The notes under the pieces are model-generated. The model had not been told where the DNA came from. It saw only the letters and a list, made by a program, of their open reading frames with translations, and did not search any database. The position numbers and the translations under genes were made by a program. DNA of 36,529 nt, taken from IMG/VR virus record IMGVR_UViG_3300021132_000006, positions 1-36,529 of that record; one strand, written 5' to 3'. Below are positions 15,548-23,192 of the stretch, piece by piece (within the stretch, counting starts at the first letter, position 1; each line of letters starts with the position of its first letter). The DNA is from a virus.

Positions 15548-18091
15548 ATGAAAGATAAAAAAGACAAATTACAATTAAAGTCTGAAATACAAAAACAATG
15601 GAAAGTACCTATTTTAGATGCAGTAGAACAATCAGTAGAAAAGAAGACTCGGATAGACAGACATCTAGATTATAATAAGCTTCGTGCTATCGTTATTGAA
15701 CACGCAGAAAAACTAGATGATAATGAAGGTATTATGGAATTACTCCCAGACCTAGAACAAGTTAGAGAGATCCTAGTATCAACGATACTATCGCCTACTG
15801 ATATGAAAGATACTAATCTTAATATCACTGTGGATAAAGATGCTCCGCCAGAAATTGCTGAACTCATTAAAGAACATTTTTCGACAGTCTATGATTTAAA
15901 TGGTGAAAAGGCTGATATCTTAGGGAAAGCTCTCTTTAGTAAAGGCAGTTATCCCATTATGGTTATACCACCTTCTGCAGTTTCTAATTTAATTAAAGAA
16001 AATACTCACGGCTTAGAGTCTATTAGTGAATTAGATTCCAGTAAAATTACTAATCAAAGATTAGGTAATATAGGCATTATTTATAATGACCGAAATAAAG
16101 ATTACACCTATGCCTTTGAAGCTATTAATGATGTGGGTCCTGATAATAAACCATTAGATCCTGATGACCTATTTAAAGAGTCTTATGTTGAAATTACTGA
16201 TAATCTTTTATATCTAGCACAACCTGCTATAGCCGATGGTATTAGTTCTGCTAAAGTAAAAGATGTCCTTATGCATGCTTATGGCCTAGAAGCTATTATT
16301 GATAAAAAGACAAATAACATTTATAAGAACAGGAGTGTAGCTTATAAACCCTTTATTGGATTAAAAACAGAATTAGTCGATGGTGTACAAGAAAAAGATG
16401 TCGATGAGGATTATGATCCATTAGTCATTACTCTACCGCCTGAATCGGTAGTACCTGTCCATAAACCATCTGAGCCTAAAGAACATGTAGGCTATTTAAT
16501 CTTTATAGACGAAGATGGTGTGCCGATTCATTATGCTAAAAATAGTAATAAATGGAAGCAGTTAAATCAACGCTTAGAAAACCAAATGGAAAACCAAACA
16601 CTAATGAATCATATTGGTTTAGGTGTTTCCTATGTTAATAATAACTTAAAGCAAGATCATAGTACAGAATTTAATAAGACTATTAACAGTGCCTATCAAG
16701 AACAGTTTGAAGCTAAACTAACGGCTGCTATTGGTAAAGGCGTTACTGGAAAGAAAATACAAGTGGCAGACCTTGGAGAGTTTTATAGAATCATGCTCTA
16801 TAGACAGTTAGAAAAGCAAAAGACTAGAATTCTCTATGTACCTGCTGAAATGATCACTTACATTGCTTTTAATTATTCAGAAACAGGACATGGTATTTCT
16901 CTATTAGAGAAGACTAAACTCTATGCTTCATTTAGAGCTATTCTTACCTTTGCTATGGTCATGACAGCTATTAAATCTTCTGTTAATTTAAGAAGATTAG
17001 AGATTACGCTAGATGAAGATGACATTGATCCTCAATCAACTGTAGAGCAAATCCTAAATGAATATGTAGCACTACAGGCATCTGGCGTTCCAATAGGTCG
17101 ATTAAACCCATTAGATATTATTGACTCACTGCAAAAAAGTGGTATTCAAGTTAAGATTAATGGCGGGAGTAGATTTCCTGGCACGGAAATAGATGTAGTA
17201 GAAACTAAAAAAGAAATTACTCCACCCGATACTGGTATTATGGATATGCTAAAAGATATTCACTATGCAGGACTTTGGGTATCTAGAGAGGACGTTGATA
17301 AAACAGGAGAAGCTGATTTTGCAGCCACTGTAATATCTAATAACTTAATTAAAGCTAAAAAATATGCTCTAGTACAAAAAGACTATACAGGTCATTTAAC
17401 AGACTTTGTGCAAAAGTATATTAGTCATGGTGGTTCTTTATTTTCAGAAATAAAAAAGAAATTTGAAGAACTCGGTAAAAAATCTAAATTAACCATGCCT
17501 GAGTTAATTGCTAGTATTAAAGTCGTATTACCACAGCCTGACGATGCTGTTATTAAAGCACAATCTCAAGAGTATGATGATTTCTGTAGTCTAGCTGAGA
17601 AAGTAATAGATAACTATATCTCTGAAGGTATGATTAAAGATATGCTAACAGGTGAGTATATAGGTTTAGGTATTGAAGATGTTAAAGCGTGTTATTTAAA
17701 TCTATTAAAGAGACAGTTCTTAAGATCTAAAAACATTATGCCAGAAATAGATGCTATCTTAATTAACCCTGAAAACAACGTAGAAGAGCAATTGAGTAAA
17801 CATAATGACACTGTTATGAAACTAATAGCCGACACTATTAAACATGTTAAGAAGGTAGAAAATAAAGAAGAAAAAGAAATTCAAGCTGAAGTAGATAAAC
17901 TCAATCCACCACCTCCAGAAGAAACAGATGATGGAATGGGCGATATGGATAATGGTGAGGGAGAAGATACTGAGGGAGCTGATGATGGCTCTACAGAACC
18001 TACTGATGATGAAGATGATTTTGGAGTAGGTGATAAAGACTTACCTACAGTCGATGAAGAAGAAGAAGAACCAGATGATACTAAAAAGTAA
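15548..18091 (+). CDS. Portal vertex protein (847 aa)
   Basis: Assigned as the dodecameric portal through which DNA enters the head. The size is close to phiKZ gp129 as I recall it. The sequence has an ordered mixed N-terminal region, then KTRILYVPAEMITYIAFNY and ISLLEKTKLYASFRAIL near residues 424-465, a pattern (ILYVP followed by a long helix) common in large-phage portal proteins. The middle includes GADFAATVIS-type sequence, and the C-terminal 75 residues are an extremely acidic tail (EEEEEPDDTKK end), probably disordered. The ribosome site before ATG 15548 is weak (AAGAGA). It is followed by a CCTAGG palindrome and forms a single-gene unit. Confidence 0.72.
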   Translation: MKDKKDKLQLKSEIQKQWKVPILDAVEQSVEKKTRIDRHLDYNKLRAIVIEHAEKLDDNEGIMELLPDLEQVREILVSTILSPTDMKDTNLNITVDKDAPPEIAELIKEHFSTVYDLNGEKADILGKALFSKGSYPIMVIPPSAVSNLIKENTHGLESISELDSSKITNQRLGNIGIIYNDRNKDYTYAFEAINDVGPDNKPLDPDDLFKESYVEITDNLLYLAQPAIADGISSAKVKDVLMHAYGLEAIIDKKTNNIYKNRSVAYKPFIGLKTELVDGVQEKDVDEDYDPLVITLPPESVVPVHKPSEPKEHVGYLIFIDEDGVPIHYAKNSNKWKQLNQRLENQMENQTLMNHIGLGVSYVNNNLKQDHSTEFNKTINSAYQEQFEAKLTAAIGKGVTGKKIQVADLGEFYRIMLYRQLEKQKTRILYVPAEMITYIAFNYSETGHGISLLEKTKLYASFRAILTFAMVMTAIKSSVNLRRLEITLDEDDIDPQSTVEQILNEYVALQASGVPIGRLNPLDIIDSLQKSGIQVKINGGSRFPGTEIDVVETKKEITPPDTGIMDMLKDIHYAGLWVSREDVDKTGEADFAATVISNNLIKAKKYALVQKDYTGHLTDFVQKYISHGGSLFSEIKKKFEELGKKSKLTMPELIASIKVVLPQPDDAVIKAQSQEYDDFCSLAEKVIDNYISEGMIKDMLTGEYIGLGIEDVKACYLNLLKRQFLRSKNIMPEIDAILINPENNVEEQLSKHNDTVMKLIADTIKHVKKVENKEEKEIQAEVDKLNPPPPEETDDGMGDMDNGEGEDTEGADDGSTEPTDDEDDFGVGDKDLPTVDEEEEEPDDTKK

Positions 18092-18098
18092 TTAATTG

Positions 18099-18132
18099 AG
18101 TGAGTATAGTAGCCTAGGCTACTATACTCACT
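18099..18132. terminator. 34-base perfect palindrome centred on CCTAGG, no T-run
   Basis: The half-site is AGTGAGTATAGTAGCCT and both halves are exact complements. It starts seven bases after the portal stop. The following bases ATTCTAATTAATTAG contain no T-run, so termination by this element alone is less certain than for its relatives. It may serve as a 3' end protector or processing site. Confidence 0.55.
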
Positions 18133-18150
18133 ATTCTAATTAATTAGATA

Positions 18151-18167
18151 AATATATTATTTATAGG
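18151..18167 (+). promoter_or_regulatory. Variant promoter-like motif
   Basis: AATATATTATTTATAGG keeps the AT-step pattern of TATACATTATCTAAT and lies 28 bases before ATG 18196, the same spacing as the better copies, and after a hairpin. The match is weaker, and AT-rich sequence produces such similarity by chance. Confidence 0.35.
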
Positions 18168-18195
18168 ATATTAATAATCTTTAGGAGAAACTAAA

Positions 18196-18825
18196 ATGCA
18201 AGAAAATGAATTTAAAGAAGGTGAGTATGTATTAATTCAATTAGATAAAAACTCTGACGAAAGATTGTTTCGTTTTGGCAATAATATATTATTGGCTGAA
18301 ATACACTCTGCTGGTGAAAAGGTGTGTGGTGTTTACTTTATCGGAATGGAAAACATTTACCAATCCGTAAATAAAGCTCAATTGCAAAAAACAGATGTTG
18401 ATCATTTGCCAGGTAACTTAGGTAGCATTGTTACACCATGGAAAGGTTGTGAAAACTTTTCCATAATCCAGATATATCAATTGGATGAGAAATTGATTTA
18501 TCTGCTTTATTCCGTCCATAACGTAGTCTATACATGTAACTTTTCAGACATTAATTGGTCCGATGAAGAAAATGCATGGGCATATAAAGGGTATACCCTG
18601 CGAAGGAAAGAGAATACTAGAGTGTCTATCGTATTAGATATTCAAGACGATTATTCTCGTCAATTTGCATTCCAAGCGGCTGCAGAAAGAAATGAAAGCA
18701 GTCAGCGTATGGCAGATATTTTAAAGGCTTCCTGCAATCCTGACAGAACTGTGCTTTCAAGGACCAGTAATCCACAAAGCTATTTTATGGATCCAATACA
18801 TGGACACTTAACTACATTGGATTAA
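18196..18825 (+). CDS. Hypothetical protein (209 aa)
   Basis: ATG 18196 follows TAGGAGAAAC. The N-terminal half begins FKEGEYVLIQLDKN and contains short strands suggestive of a beta-barrel, while the C-terminal 60 residues are helical and end in a flexible tail. No family, signal peptide or membrane segment was recognised. CGT arginine codons are more frequent than in the neighbours (for example near 18270 and 18655), suggesting good expression. It is followed closely by a 63-codon frame. Confidence 0.8.
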   Translation: MQENEFKEGEYVLIQLDKNSDERLFRFGNNILLAEIHSAGEKVCGVYFIGMENIYQSVNKAQLQKTDVDHLPGNLGSIVTPWKGCENFSIIQIYQLDEKLIYLLYSVHNVVYTCNFSDINWSDEENAWAYKGYTLRRKENTRVSIVLDIQDDYSRQFAFQAAAERNESSQRMADILKASCNPDRTVLSRTSNPQSYFMDPIHGHLTTLD

Positions 18826-18838
18826 TCCATGAACATTA

Positions 18839-19030
18839 GTGGTAAATTCTTTACCGCACCTACTCACAGATGCTACAGTACCGCCAGAAGTATTTCATAA
18901 ATTTATTGAAGGCATTACCTGTTATTCAATCTTTAAATTGCTGCTGCAAAAGAAGTCCCTTAATAGGCCTAAAGATCAAGAAGATATTAGAAAGCTAAAA
19001 ATAGCTTATCGACAATCTGGCAAAAGTTAA
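18839..19030 (+). CDS. Small hypothetical protein (63 aa), GTG start
   Basis: Open frame from GTG 18839 to TAA 19028-19030, just before a hairpin terminator. It has no ribosome site of its own and the only upstream codon choices are blocked by TGA at 18830, so translation would depend on coupling to the gene ending 14 bases earlier. The product is basic (KKSLNRPKDQEDIRKLKIAYRQ near the end). The reading frame looks protein-like, but the start is doubtful. Confidence 0.45.
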   Translation: MVNSLPHLLTDATVPPEVFHKFIEGITCYSIFKLLLQKKSLNRPKDQEDIRKLKIAYRQSGKS

Positions 19031-19035
19031 CTAAT

Positions 19036-19085
19036 TAGATAGAGTAGGGTATATACCCTACTCTATCTATTCTATGTTTTTTTTT
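19036..19085 (+). terminator. 34-base perfect palindrome centred on TATATA, then T9
   Basis: The half-site TAGATAGAGTAGGGTAT has an exact complement at 19053-19069. It is followed by TTCTATG and nine T at 19077-19085. The outer arm AGATAGAGTAGGG is identical to that of the hairpin at 960, indicating that the two elements are related by descent or shared function. It closes the 18196-19030 unit. Confidence 0.75.
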
Positions 19086-19115
19086 GTTTAAAATGGATTC
19101 AAAAAAAATTTCATG

Positions 19116-19154
19116 TATATATTATTTTAATGGATTAACTTATATAAGTAATCC
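19116..19154 (+). promoter_or_regulatory. Possible promoter and operator before the 19201 gene
   Basis: TATATATTATTTTAATG (19116-19132) resembles the window's promoter motif loosely. It overlaps an imperfect inverted repeat at 19132-19154, GGATTAACTTAT then ATAAGTAATCC, with one unpaired A. The leader of the gene is about 70 bases. An inverted repeat at this place could bind a regulator or fold in RNA; the sequence alone does not decide. Confidence 0.3.
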
Positions 19155-19200
19155 AACTTACCATAACTTTTAAAGTCCTCATAGAGGCAGGAGATTTGAT

Positions 19201-19665
19201 ATGAAAATTTTAAACGCCACGCAACACCAAAGAACGGCTGATCAAGTTGAAGTTGTTGACCTTCAAGGTCAACAACTAGAAGTCCTGAAAACTGCGCTGA
19301 CCCTTGGCTCAGCTTTAACCAAAGCGGAGTTGCTCGAAAGGGCAACCCTGATTACCGCTTTAGCGCAAGAATGGCGCTATGGGGAGGTACATGAGTACCT
19401 CAAAAATGTGTGGACCGACGGGAACGGGAACTTCCCTCAACCTGATAGAGAGGATGCACGCCACATCCTCTCAATTGCCACCACTGTAATGGTAGGGGGC
19501 CATGGAGGGTTATTACATCACTTAATCCCTATGCTTGAGAAAGCCGGCTTCACCGTGGTGCACGCCTTTTCAGTTCGCCAAAGTGTGGAAACAACCGACC
19601 CTGTTACAGGTGTTGTAACCAAAACCGCTGTATTTAAACACGATGATTATATCGGACTAAAATAG
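19201..19665 (+). CDS. Compositionally foreign small protein, MKILN-TQH family-like (154 aa)
   Basis: ATG 19201 follows CAGGAGAT. The gene is visibly richer in G and C than its neighbours, with codons such as GCC, ACC, CTG and CGC that are rare elsewhere here, pointing to recent acquisition. The protein begins MKILNATQHQRTADQ and ends VHAFSVRQSVE then VFKHDDYIGLK, with VMVGGHGGLLHHLIPMLEKAG between. I recall uncharacterised bacterial and mobile-element proteins with the same layout (MKILNLTQH start, GG-then-LE helix, AFS-R-SVE, VFKH). The alternation suggests a small alpha/beta fold. No catalytic function is known to me. It stands alone between hairpins and ends in TAG. Confidence 0.75.
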   Translation: MKILNATQHQRTADQVEVVDLQGQQLEVLKTALTLGSALTKAELLERATLITALAQEWRYGEVHEYLKNVWTDGNGNFPQPDREDARHILSIATTVMVGGHGGLLHHLIPMLEKAGFTVVHAFSVRQSVETTDPVTGVVTKTAVFKHDDYIGLK

Positions 19666-19677
19666 TCCATCGTGTTG

Positions 19678-19714
19678 GTGGGAGGGTAAAACCTCCCACT
19701 TTATATTTTTTTTT
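19678..19714 (+). terminator. Hairpin with T9 run
   Basis: Arms GTGGGAGG and CCTCCCAC flank GTAAAA (19678-19699), followed six bases later by nine T at 19706-19714. The stem is GC-rich and has a normal loop, unlike most hairpins of the window, and fits the foreign composition of the gene before it. The next gene's ribosome site AGGAGA begins right after the T-run. Confidence 0.7.
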
Positions 19715-19725
19715 AGGAGACAGGA

Positions 19726-19899
19726 ATGGCTAGAATTCCTCAAGCCAAAATTATTGAAGCGAGTAGATTTTATCGGTTCTGCCGACACCCATTAGAGCCA
19801 TCACAGTTGGTTCTTACTGAAGAACAAAAACAAAAACTTATCATCTTAAACGTCGATCAATATTTTAGCAGTGCATTAAGTAACCATTCTTCTAGATAG
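19726..19899 (+). CDS. Small hypothetical protein (57 aa)
   Basis: ATG 19726 follows a strong TAGGAGACAGGA site. The frame runs 57 codons to TAG 19897-19899. It begins MARIPQAKIIEASRFYRFCR, is basic and short, and has no signal peptide. Its stop codon lies inside the left arm of the next hairpin. There is no separate promoter visible, so it may be transcribed by read-through past the T-run just upstream. It is too short for motif-based assignment. Confidence 0.6.
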   Translation: MARIPQAKIIEASRFYRFCRHPLEPSQLVLTEEQKQKLIILNVDQYFSSALSNHSSR

Positions 19900-19947
19900 A
19901 CTCCCTAAGGGAGTCTATCTACCTATCTTTATTATTCTTTTTTTTTT
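19893..19947 (+). terminator. Hairpin with 14-base arms, displaced T10
   Basis: Arms TAGATAGACTCCCT (19893-19906) and AGGGAGTCTATCTA (19908-19921) are exact complements with a single base between them. Seventeen bases later comes a run of ten T at 19938-19947. It separates the small genes from the ribonucleotide reductase. The outer AGATAG is shared with the hairpins at 960, 11436 and 19036. Confidence 0.7.
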
Positions 19948-20013
19948 CAATAAATTTATAGTCCTAATTCCTATCATTTGTCTTCACTAATAACACAAAA
20001 GGAAATATTAATA

Positions 20014-22146
20014 ATGACTCAATCTATTAATAACGAAACTATTATTCCAGTACAACCTGCCTCTTATGATATCTGGGATAAAAAATATAGATTAAAAGAT
20101 AACAATGGAAATATCATTGATGAGACTATGGAAGACTCTTTTAAAAGGGTCGCTAGAGCACTCGCTAATGTAGAACATGAATCGTTAAGAGAACACTGCT
20201 ATAATAAGTTTCTATGGGCTCTACAAAACGGTGCAATCCCAGCTGGTCGTATTATGTCCAATGCTGGAGCAGAGCAATATAAACCTGCTACTTCTTTAAT
20301 TAACTGTACAGTATCGGATACTATTAATGACTCTATGGATAGTATTCTTGCTAAGCTCCATGAGGCCGGTTTAACACTAAAGGCTGGCTGCGGTATTGGT
20401 TATGAGTTTTCTACACTTAGACCCAGAGATTCATTCGTTGCTGGTGCTGGTGCTTATACCTCTGGTCCATTATCCTTTATGGACATCTACGATAAAATGT
20501 GTTTTACAGTATCATCAGCCGGTGGTAGACGCGGTGCTCAAATGGGTACTTTTGATATACACCATCCAGATATCTTAGAATTTGTTAAAGCTAAAAAAGA
20601 AGATGGTAGATTAAGACAATTTAATCTTTCTATTCTAATTACTAATGAATTCATTAATGCTGTTAAAGAAGATAAAGACTGGCCATTATCTTTCCCTATT
20701 ACTCTAAAGGAACAAGAGCTCAATCAATTTGACTTAACTGATCCAACCATTATTAAATATAGAGAATTCCCAGTTACTGAAAACTATATTACTAATGATA
20801 AAGGTTTTGTAGCTTGTAGAATCTATAAAACAATTTCTGCTAAAAGATTATGGGATGTCATTATGTCATCTACCTATGACTATGCAGAGCCTGGCTTTAT
20901 CTTAATAGATAGAGTCAATGAAATGAATAACAATTGGTTTTGTGAAAACATTAGATCCACTAATCCCTGCAATGAACAGCCGCTTCCGCCATATGGTTCT
21001 TGTTTGCTTGGATCTATTAATTTAACTAAGTTTATTACTAATCCTTTTACTGAAAATGCAAGATTTGACTTTGATAAGTATACTGAAGTAGTTAGAATAT
21101 TCACACGAATGATTGATAATGTCGTTGAGATTAATGGATTGCCGTTAGCACAACAACGTTATGAATTAGAACAAAAGAGAAGACATGGTATGGGTTATTT
21201 AGGATTAGGCTCCACAATAGCTATGTTAGGTAAAGTCTACGGCAGTGATGAATCTATTTACTTTACTGAACAGGTAACTAAAATCATGGCAGTAACTGGA
21301 TTTGAAGTAGGGTTAGAATTAGCTAAAGAGAAAGGTGCAGCGCCTATAATGGATAAAATGTTTACCATTACAGAGGGCATGGCTAATAAGAATCCTTCTA
21401 TTTTAAATGGGTCTAAAGTCGGTAAACAAGTTCCTGGAAAATATTTATTCAGTAAAAGTGTTTATATGGCAAAAATATTTGATGAATTAGGACCAGTCTT
21501 TAGAAGAGAAATAGAAAGATATGGTTGTCGTTTTACCCATCATAGCTCAATTGCACCTACTGGCACTATATCCTTATCATTAGCCAATAATGTATCCAAT
21601 GGTATTGAGCCTAGCTTTGCACATCACTATTCTAGAAACATTATTAGAGAGGGTAAGAAGACTAAAGAGAAAGTAGATGTATTCTCTTATGAGTTATTAG
21701 CTTATAGAGAATTGATTAATCCTAATGCAATACCCTACAGTGAAAAAGAAGAAGAGAAATTGCCAGATTATTTTATCTCATCTGAAACTATTACTATAGA
21801 GCAGCATGTTAATATTCAAGCTGCTGCACAAAAATGGATTGACTCATCTATATCTAAAACAGTGAATGTACCTACTGATTATCCCTTTGAAGACTTTAAA
21901 AAGGTTTATATATACGGCTATGATAGTGGGCTTAAAGGAACTGCTACTTTTAGATTTAACCCTGAAGTTTTTCAAGGCGTTTTAGTAAAAGAATCTGATT
22001 TAGAAAATACTATTTATCAGTTTACATTGGAAGATGGTAGCATAGTAGAGGTAAAGGGTAATGAAGAAATAGAATATGATAATGAATTGCATTCTGCTGC
22101 TAATTTATTTGATGCTTTAAAAGAAGGCTATTATGGTAAGTTTTAA
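20014..22146 (+). CDS. nrdJ: Class II adenosylcobalamin-dependent ribonucleotide reductase (710 aa)
   Basis: It makes deoxyribonucleotides from ribonucleotides using vitamin B12 coenzyme, with no need for a separate radical-generating subunit. Diagnostic sequence: GAIPAGRIMSNAG near 73-85, LKAGCGIGYEFSTLRP at 122-137, SSAGGRRGAQMG near 167-178, NPCNE with the thiyl cysteine C319 and E321, GSCLLGSINL with C330, and C98 in INCTVSD; C98 and C330 fit the redox pair. SIAPTGTISL is present in the C-terminal half. The last 100 residues contain no cysteine, unlike relatives that use a C-terminal cysteine pair for re-reduction. ATG 20014 follows AAAAGGA; the upstream TTG at 19978 has no ribosome site. 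It overlaps the next gene by 14 bases. Confidence 0.93.
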   Translation: MTQSINNETIIPVQPASYDIWDKKYRLKDNNGNIIDETMEDSFKRVARALANVEHESLREHCYNKFLWALQNGAIPAGRIMSNAGAEQYKPATSLINCTVSDTINDSMDSILAKLHEAGLTLKAGCGIGYEFSTLRPRDSFVAGAGAYTSGPLSFMDIYDKMCFTVSSAGGRRGAQMGTFDIHHPDILEFVKAKKEDGRLRQFNLSILITNEFINAVKEDKDWPLSFPITLKEQELNQFDLTDPTIIKYREFPVTENYITNDKGFVACRIYKTISAKRLWDVIMSSTYDYAEPGFILIDRVNEMNNNWFCENIRSTNPCNEQPLPPYGSCLLGSINLTKFITNPFTENARFDFDKYTEVVRIFTRMIDNVVEINGLPLAQQRYELEQKRRHGMGYLGLGSTIAMLGKVYGSDESIYFTEQVTKIMAVTGFEVGLELAKEKGAAPIMDKMFTITEGMANKNPSILNGSKVGKQVPGKYLFSKSVYMAKIFDELGPVFRREIERYGCRFTHHSSIAPTGTISLSLANNVSNGIEPSFAHHYSRNIIREGKKTKEKVDVFSYELLAYRELINPNAIPYSEKEEEKLPDYFISSETITIEQHVNIQAAAQKWIDSSISKTVNVPTDYPFEDFKKVYIYGYDSGLKGTATFRFNPEVFQGVLVKESDLENTIYQFTLEDGSIVEVKGNEEIEYDNELHSAANLFDALKEGYYGKF

Positions 22147-22381
22147 AATCATTCCTAATAAAGAGAGTTATTGGATACATTTAAAGACTAATAACATTTA
22201 TCAGGTTATTGTAGTAACTAACTTAGAGGCAGAAAGACAGGAAGAATATCCAGCCACTGTAGTCTATAGACGATTAAAGGATAATACCTATTGGTCTAGA
22301 CCACTTAGTAAATGGTTTAGTTCATTTACTTTGCATCCAGCACCTTTGAAAGTATATGAAGAAGAAATGAAAAAGAAATAA
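22133..22381 (+). CDS. DUF1653-like small protein (82 aa)
   Basis: ATG 22133 lies inside the end of the reductase gene, so the two are coupled. The body, YWIHLKTNNIYQVIVVTN then TVVYRRL and WSRPLSKWFSSF, follows the pattern of DUF1653-type domains (short beta-barrel, Y-K-NIY-V, VVYR, RPL--F). Function of that family is not established to my knowledge. The coupling suggests it accompanies nucleotide metabolism or is simply co-transcribed. It ends at a CCTAGG palindrome. Confidence 0.7.
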   Translation: MVSFKIIPNKESYWIHLKTNNIYQVIVVTNLEAERQEEYPATVVYRRLKDNTYWSRPLSKWFSSFTLHPAPLKVYEEEMKKK

Positions 22382-22391
22382 AGAGACTATT

Positions 22392-22427
22392 AATACTAGA
22401 GTATCCTAGGATACTCTAGTATTTTTT
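22392..22427 (+). terminator. 32-base perfect palindrome centred on CCTAGG with adjacent T-run
   Basis: The perfect palindrome at 22392-22423 has half-site AATACTAGAGTATCCT. Its last two bases begin a six-T run at 22422-22427. It ends the reductase unit and lies three bases before the next promoter-like motif, a compact terminator-promoter junction. Confidence 0.75.
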
Positions 22428-22430
22428 ATC

Positions 22431-22447
22431 TATACATTATCTAATAG
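22431..22447 (+). promoter_or_regulatory. Phage promoter-like motif
   Basis: TATACATTATCTAATAG lies 24 bases before ATG 22472, immediately after a terminator. It matches the copies at 1368 and 6786 over 14-15 bases. It should start the five-gene unit that ends at 24581. Confidence 0.6.
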
Positions 22448-22471
22448 ATGTTAGTATATTGGAGTAAATTT

Positions 22472-22678
22472 ATGGCAAAGAAAATACTATATCTTAATGG
22501 AGGATATATAATAGGAGAATGTCAAAAATGTAGAAAAGCTGGTAGAGTATTAAATGAACATACTCCAGTGGGTAAAAAGAAAGGTAAACGACTTTATTGC
22601 AATGAATGTTTAAATGATGTTCTTGAAGAAACTATTAAACAAAACTTAAGTGGAAATAAAGATGAAAGAAAAAATTAA
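22472..22678 (+). CDS. Small zinc-ribbon-like protein (68 aa)
   Basis: ATG 22472 is chosen because TTGGAG lies just before it; the upstream in-frame ATG at 22448 abuts the promoter motif. Two CxxC pairs (CQKCRKAG near residues 17-24 and CNECLND near 44-50) separated by about 25 residues form a probable structural zinc site. The remainder is basic and would suit nucleic-acid or protein binding. It is the first gene of a tightly overlapping unit. Small zinc ribbons in phages often interact with host transcription or replication proteins, but no specific partner can be inferred. Confidence 0.75.
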   Translation: MAKKILYLNGGYIIGECQKCRKAGRVLNEHTPVGKKKGKRLYCNECLNDVLEETIKQNLSGNKDERKN

Positions 22679-23192
22679 TGAATTAAGAATTAAACTATAT
22701 AATAAATTATTTAAATGGATACATTCTATATTGCCAAACCAGGACCATTCTAGAACAGTATTTGTAATGGCAGGTGGTGGAGTATATCAGTCTGAGTGGG
22801 TTGGGTATATTACTGATAGAGAGTATATTGAACCCAATGTCTATATAATAAAGGTTTTATCCTTTGATAGTATAGACAATGGAATGCAATTGTTTACCTT
22901 TAAAGTAGACTTTAATAAAAAGGTTAGAAAGAATACCTATCTAGTCACAACCTTTGATAGGGTAAGTAATGCATCATTGGAAGTAGAAATAACATTTTGT
23001 AAACCCTTTGAAAGTCATAAAGAAGATTTAATTAAGATTATGACAAACTGTATGATTGAAAGTGGAAATGTTGGGATGTTTGATAATGCCTTTGAACACT
23101 CCAACGGTATTCAAGATTTAGTAAATGCTGCTAAACGAATTAAAGCAAGTGGTAGAAGATTGGAGCTAGATACTCATGCCGACAGCCAGTGA
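22662..23192 (+). CDS. Hypothetical protein (176 aa)
   Basis: ATG 22662 overlaps the preceding gene by 17 bases. A GTG at 22650 in the same frame is an alternative start. The product has a basic helical N-terminus (INELRIKLYNKLFKWIHSIL), then a beta-rich middle, then a short helical C-terminal part. No family was recognised. It overlaps the next gene as well, so expression is coupled along the unit. Confidence 0.7.
   Translation: MKEKINELRIKLYNKLFKWIHSILPNQDHSRTVFVMAGGGVYQSEWVGYITDREYIEPNVYIIKVLSFDSIDNGMQLFTFKVDFNKKVRKNTYLVTTFDRVSNASLEVEITFCKPFESHKEDLIKIMTNCMIESGNVGMFDNAFEHSNGIQDLVNAAKRIKASGRRLELDTHADSQ

Noticed and set aside
18829-18900. ATG-started 23-codon frame overlapping the GTG-started 63-codon gene
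   Set aside because: It is very short and has no ribosome site; the GTG frame continues to just before the terminator and looks more protein-like.
19201-19665. Calling the 154-residue protein a viral ring nuclease
   Set aside because: Only a loose similarity of the opening residues to Csx-type proteins was noticed; no diagnostic residue could be confirmed, so it is kept as an unassigned family.
21960-22146. Intein or Hint-like remnant at the end of the ribonucleotide reductase
   Set aside because: The segment FTLEDGSIVEVKGNEEIE resembles Hint-type strands superficially, but it lies at the natural C-terminus, there is no splice junction, and I recall similar ends in other class II reductases.
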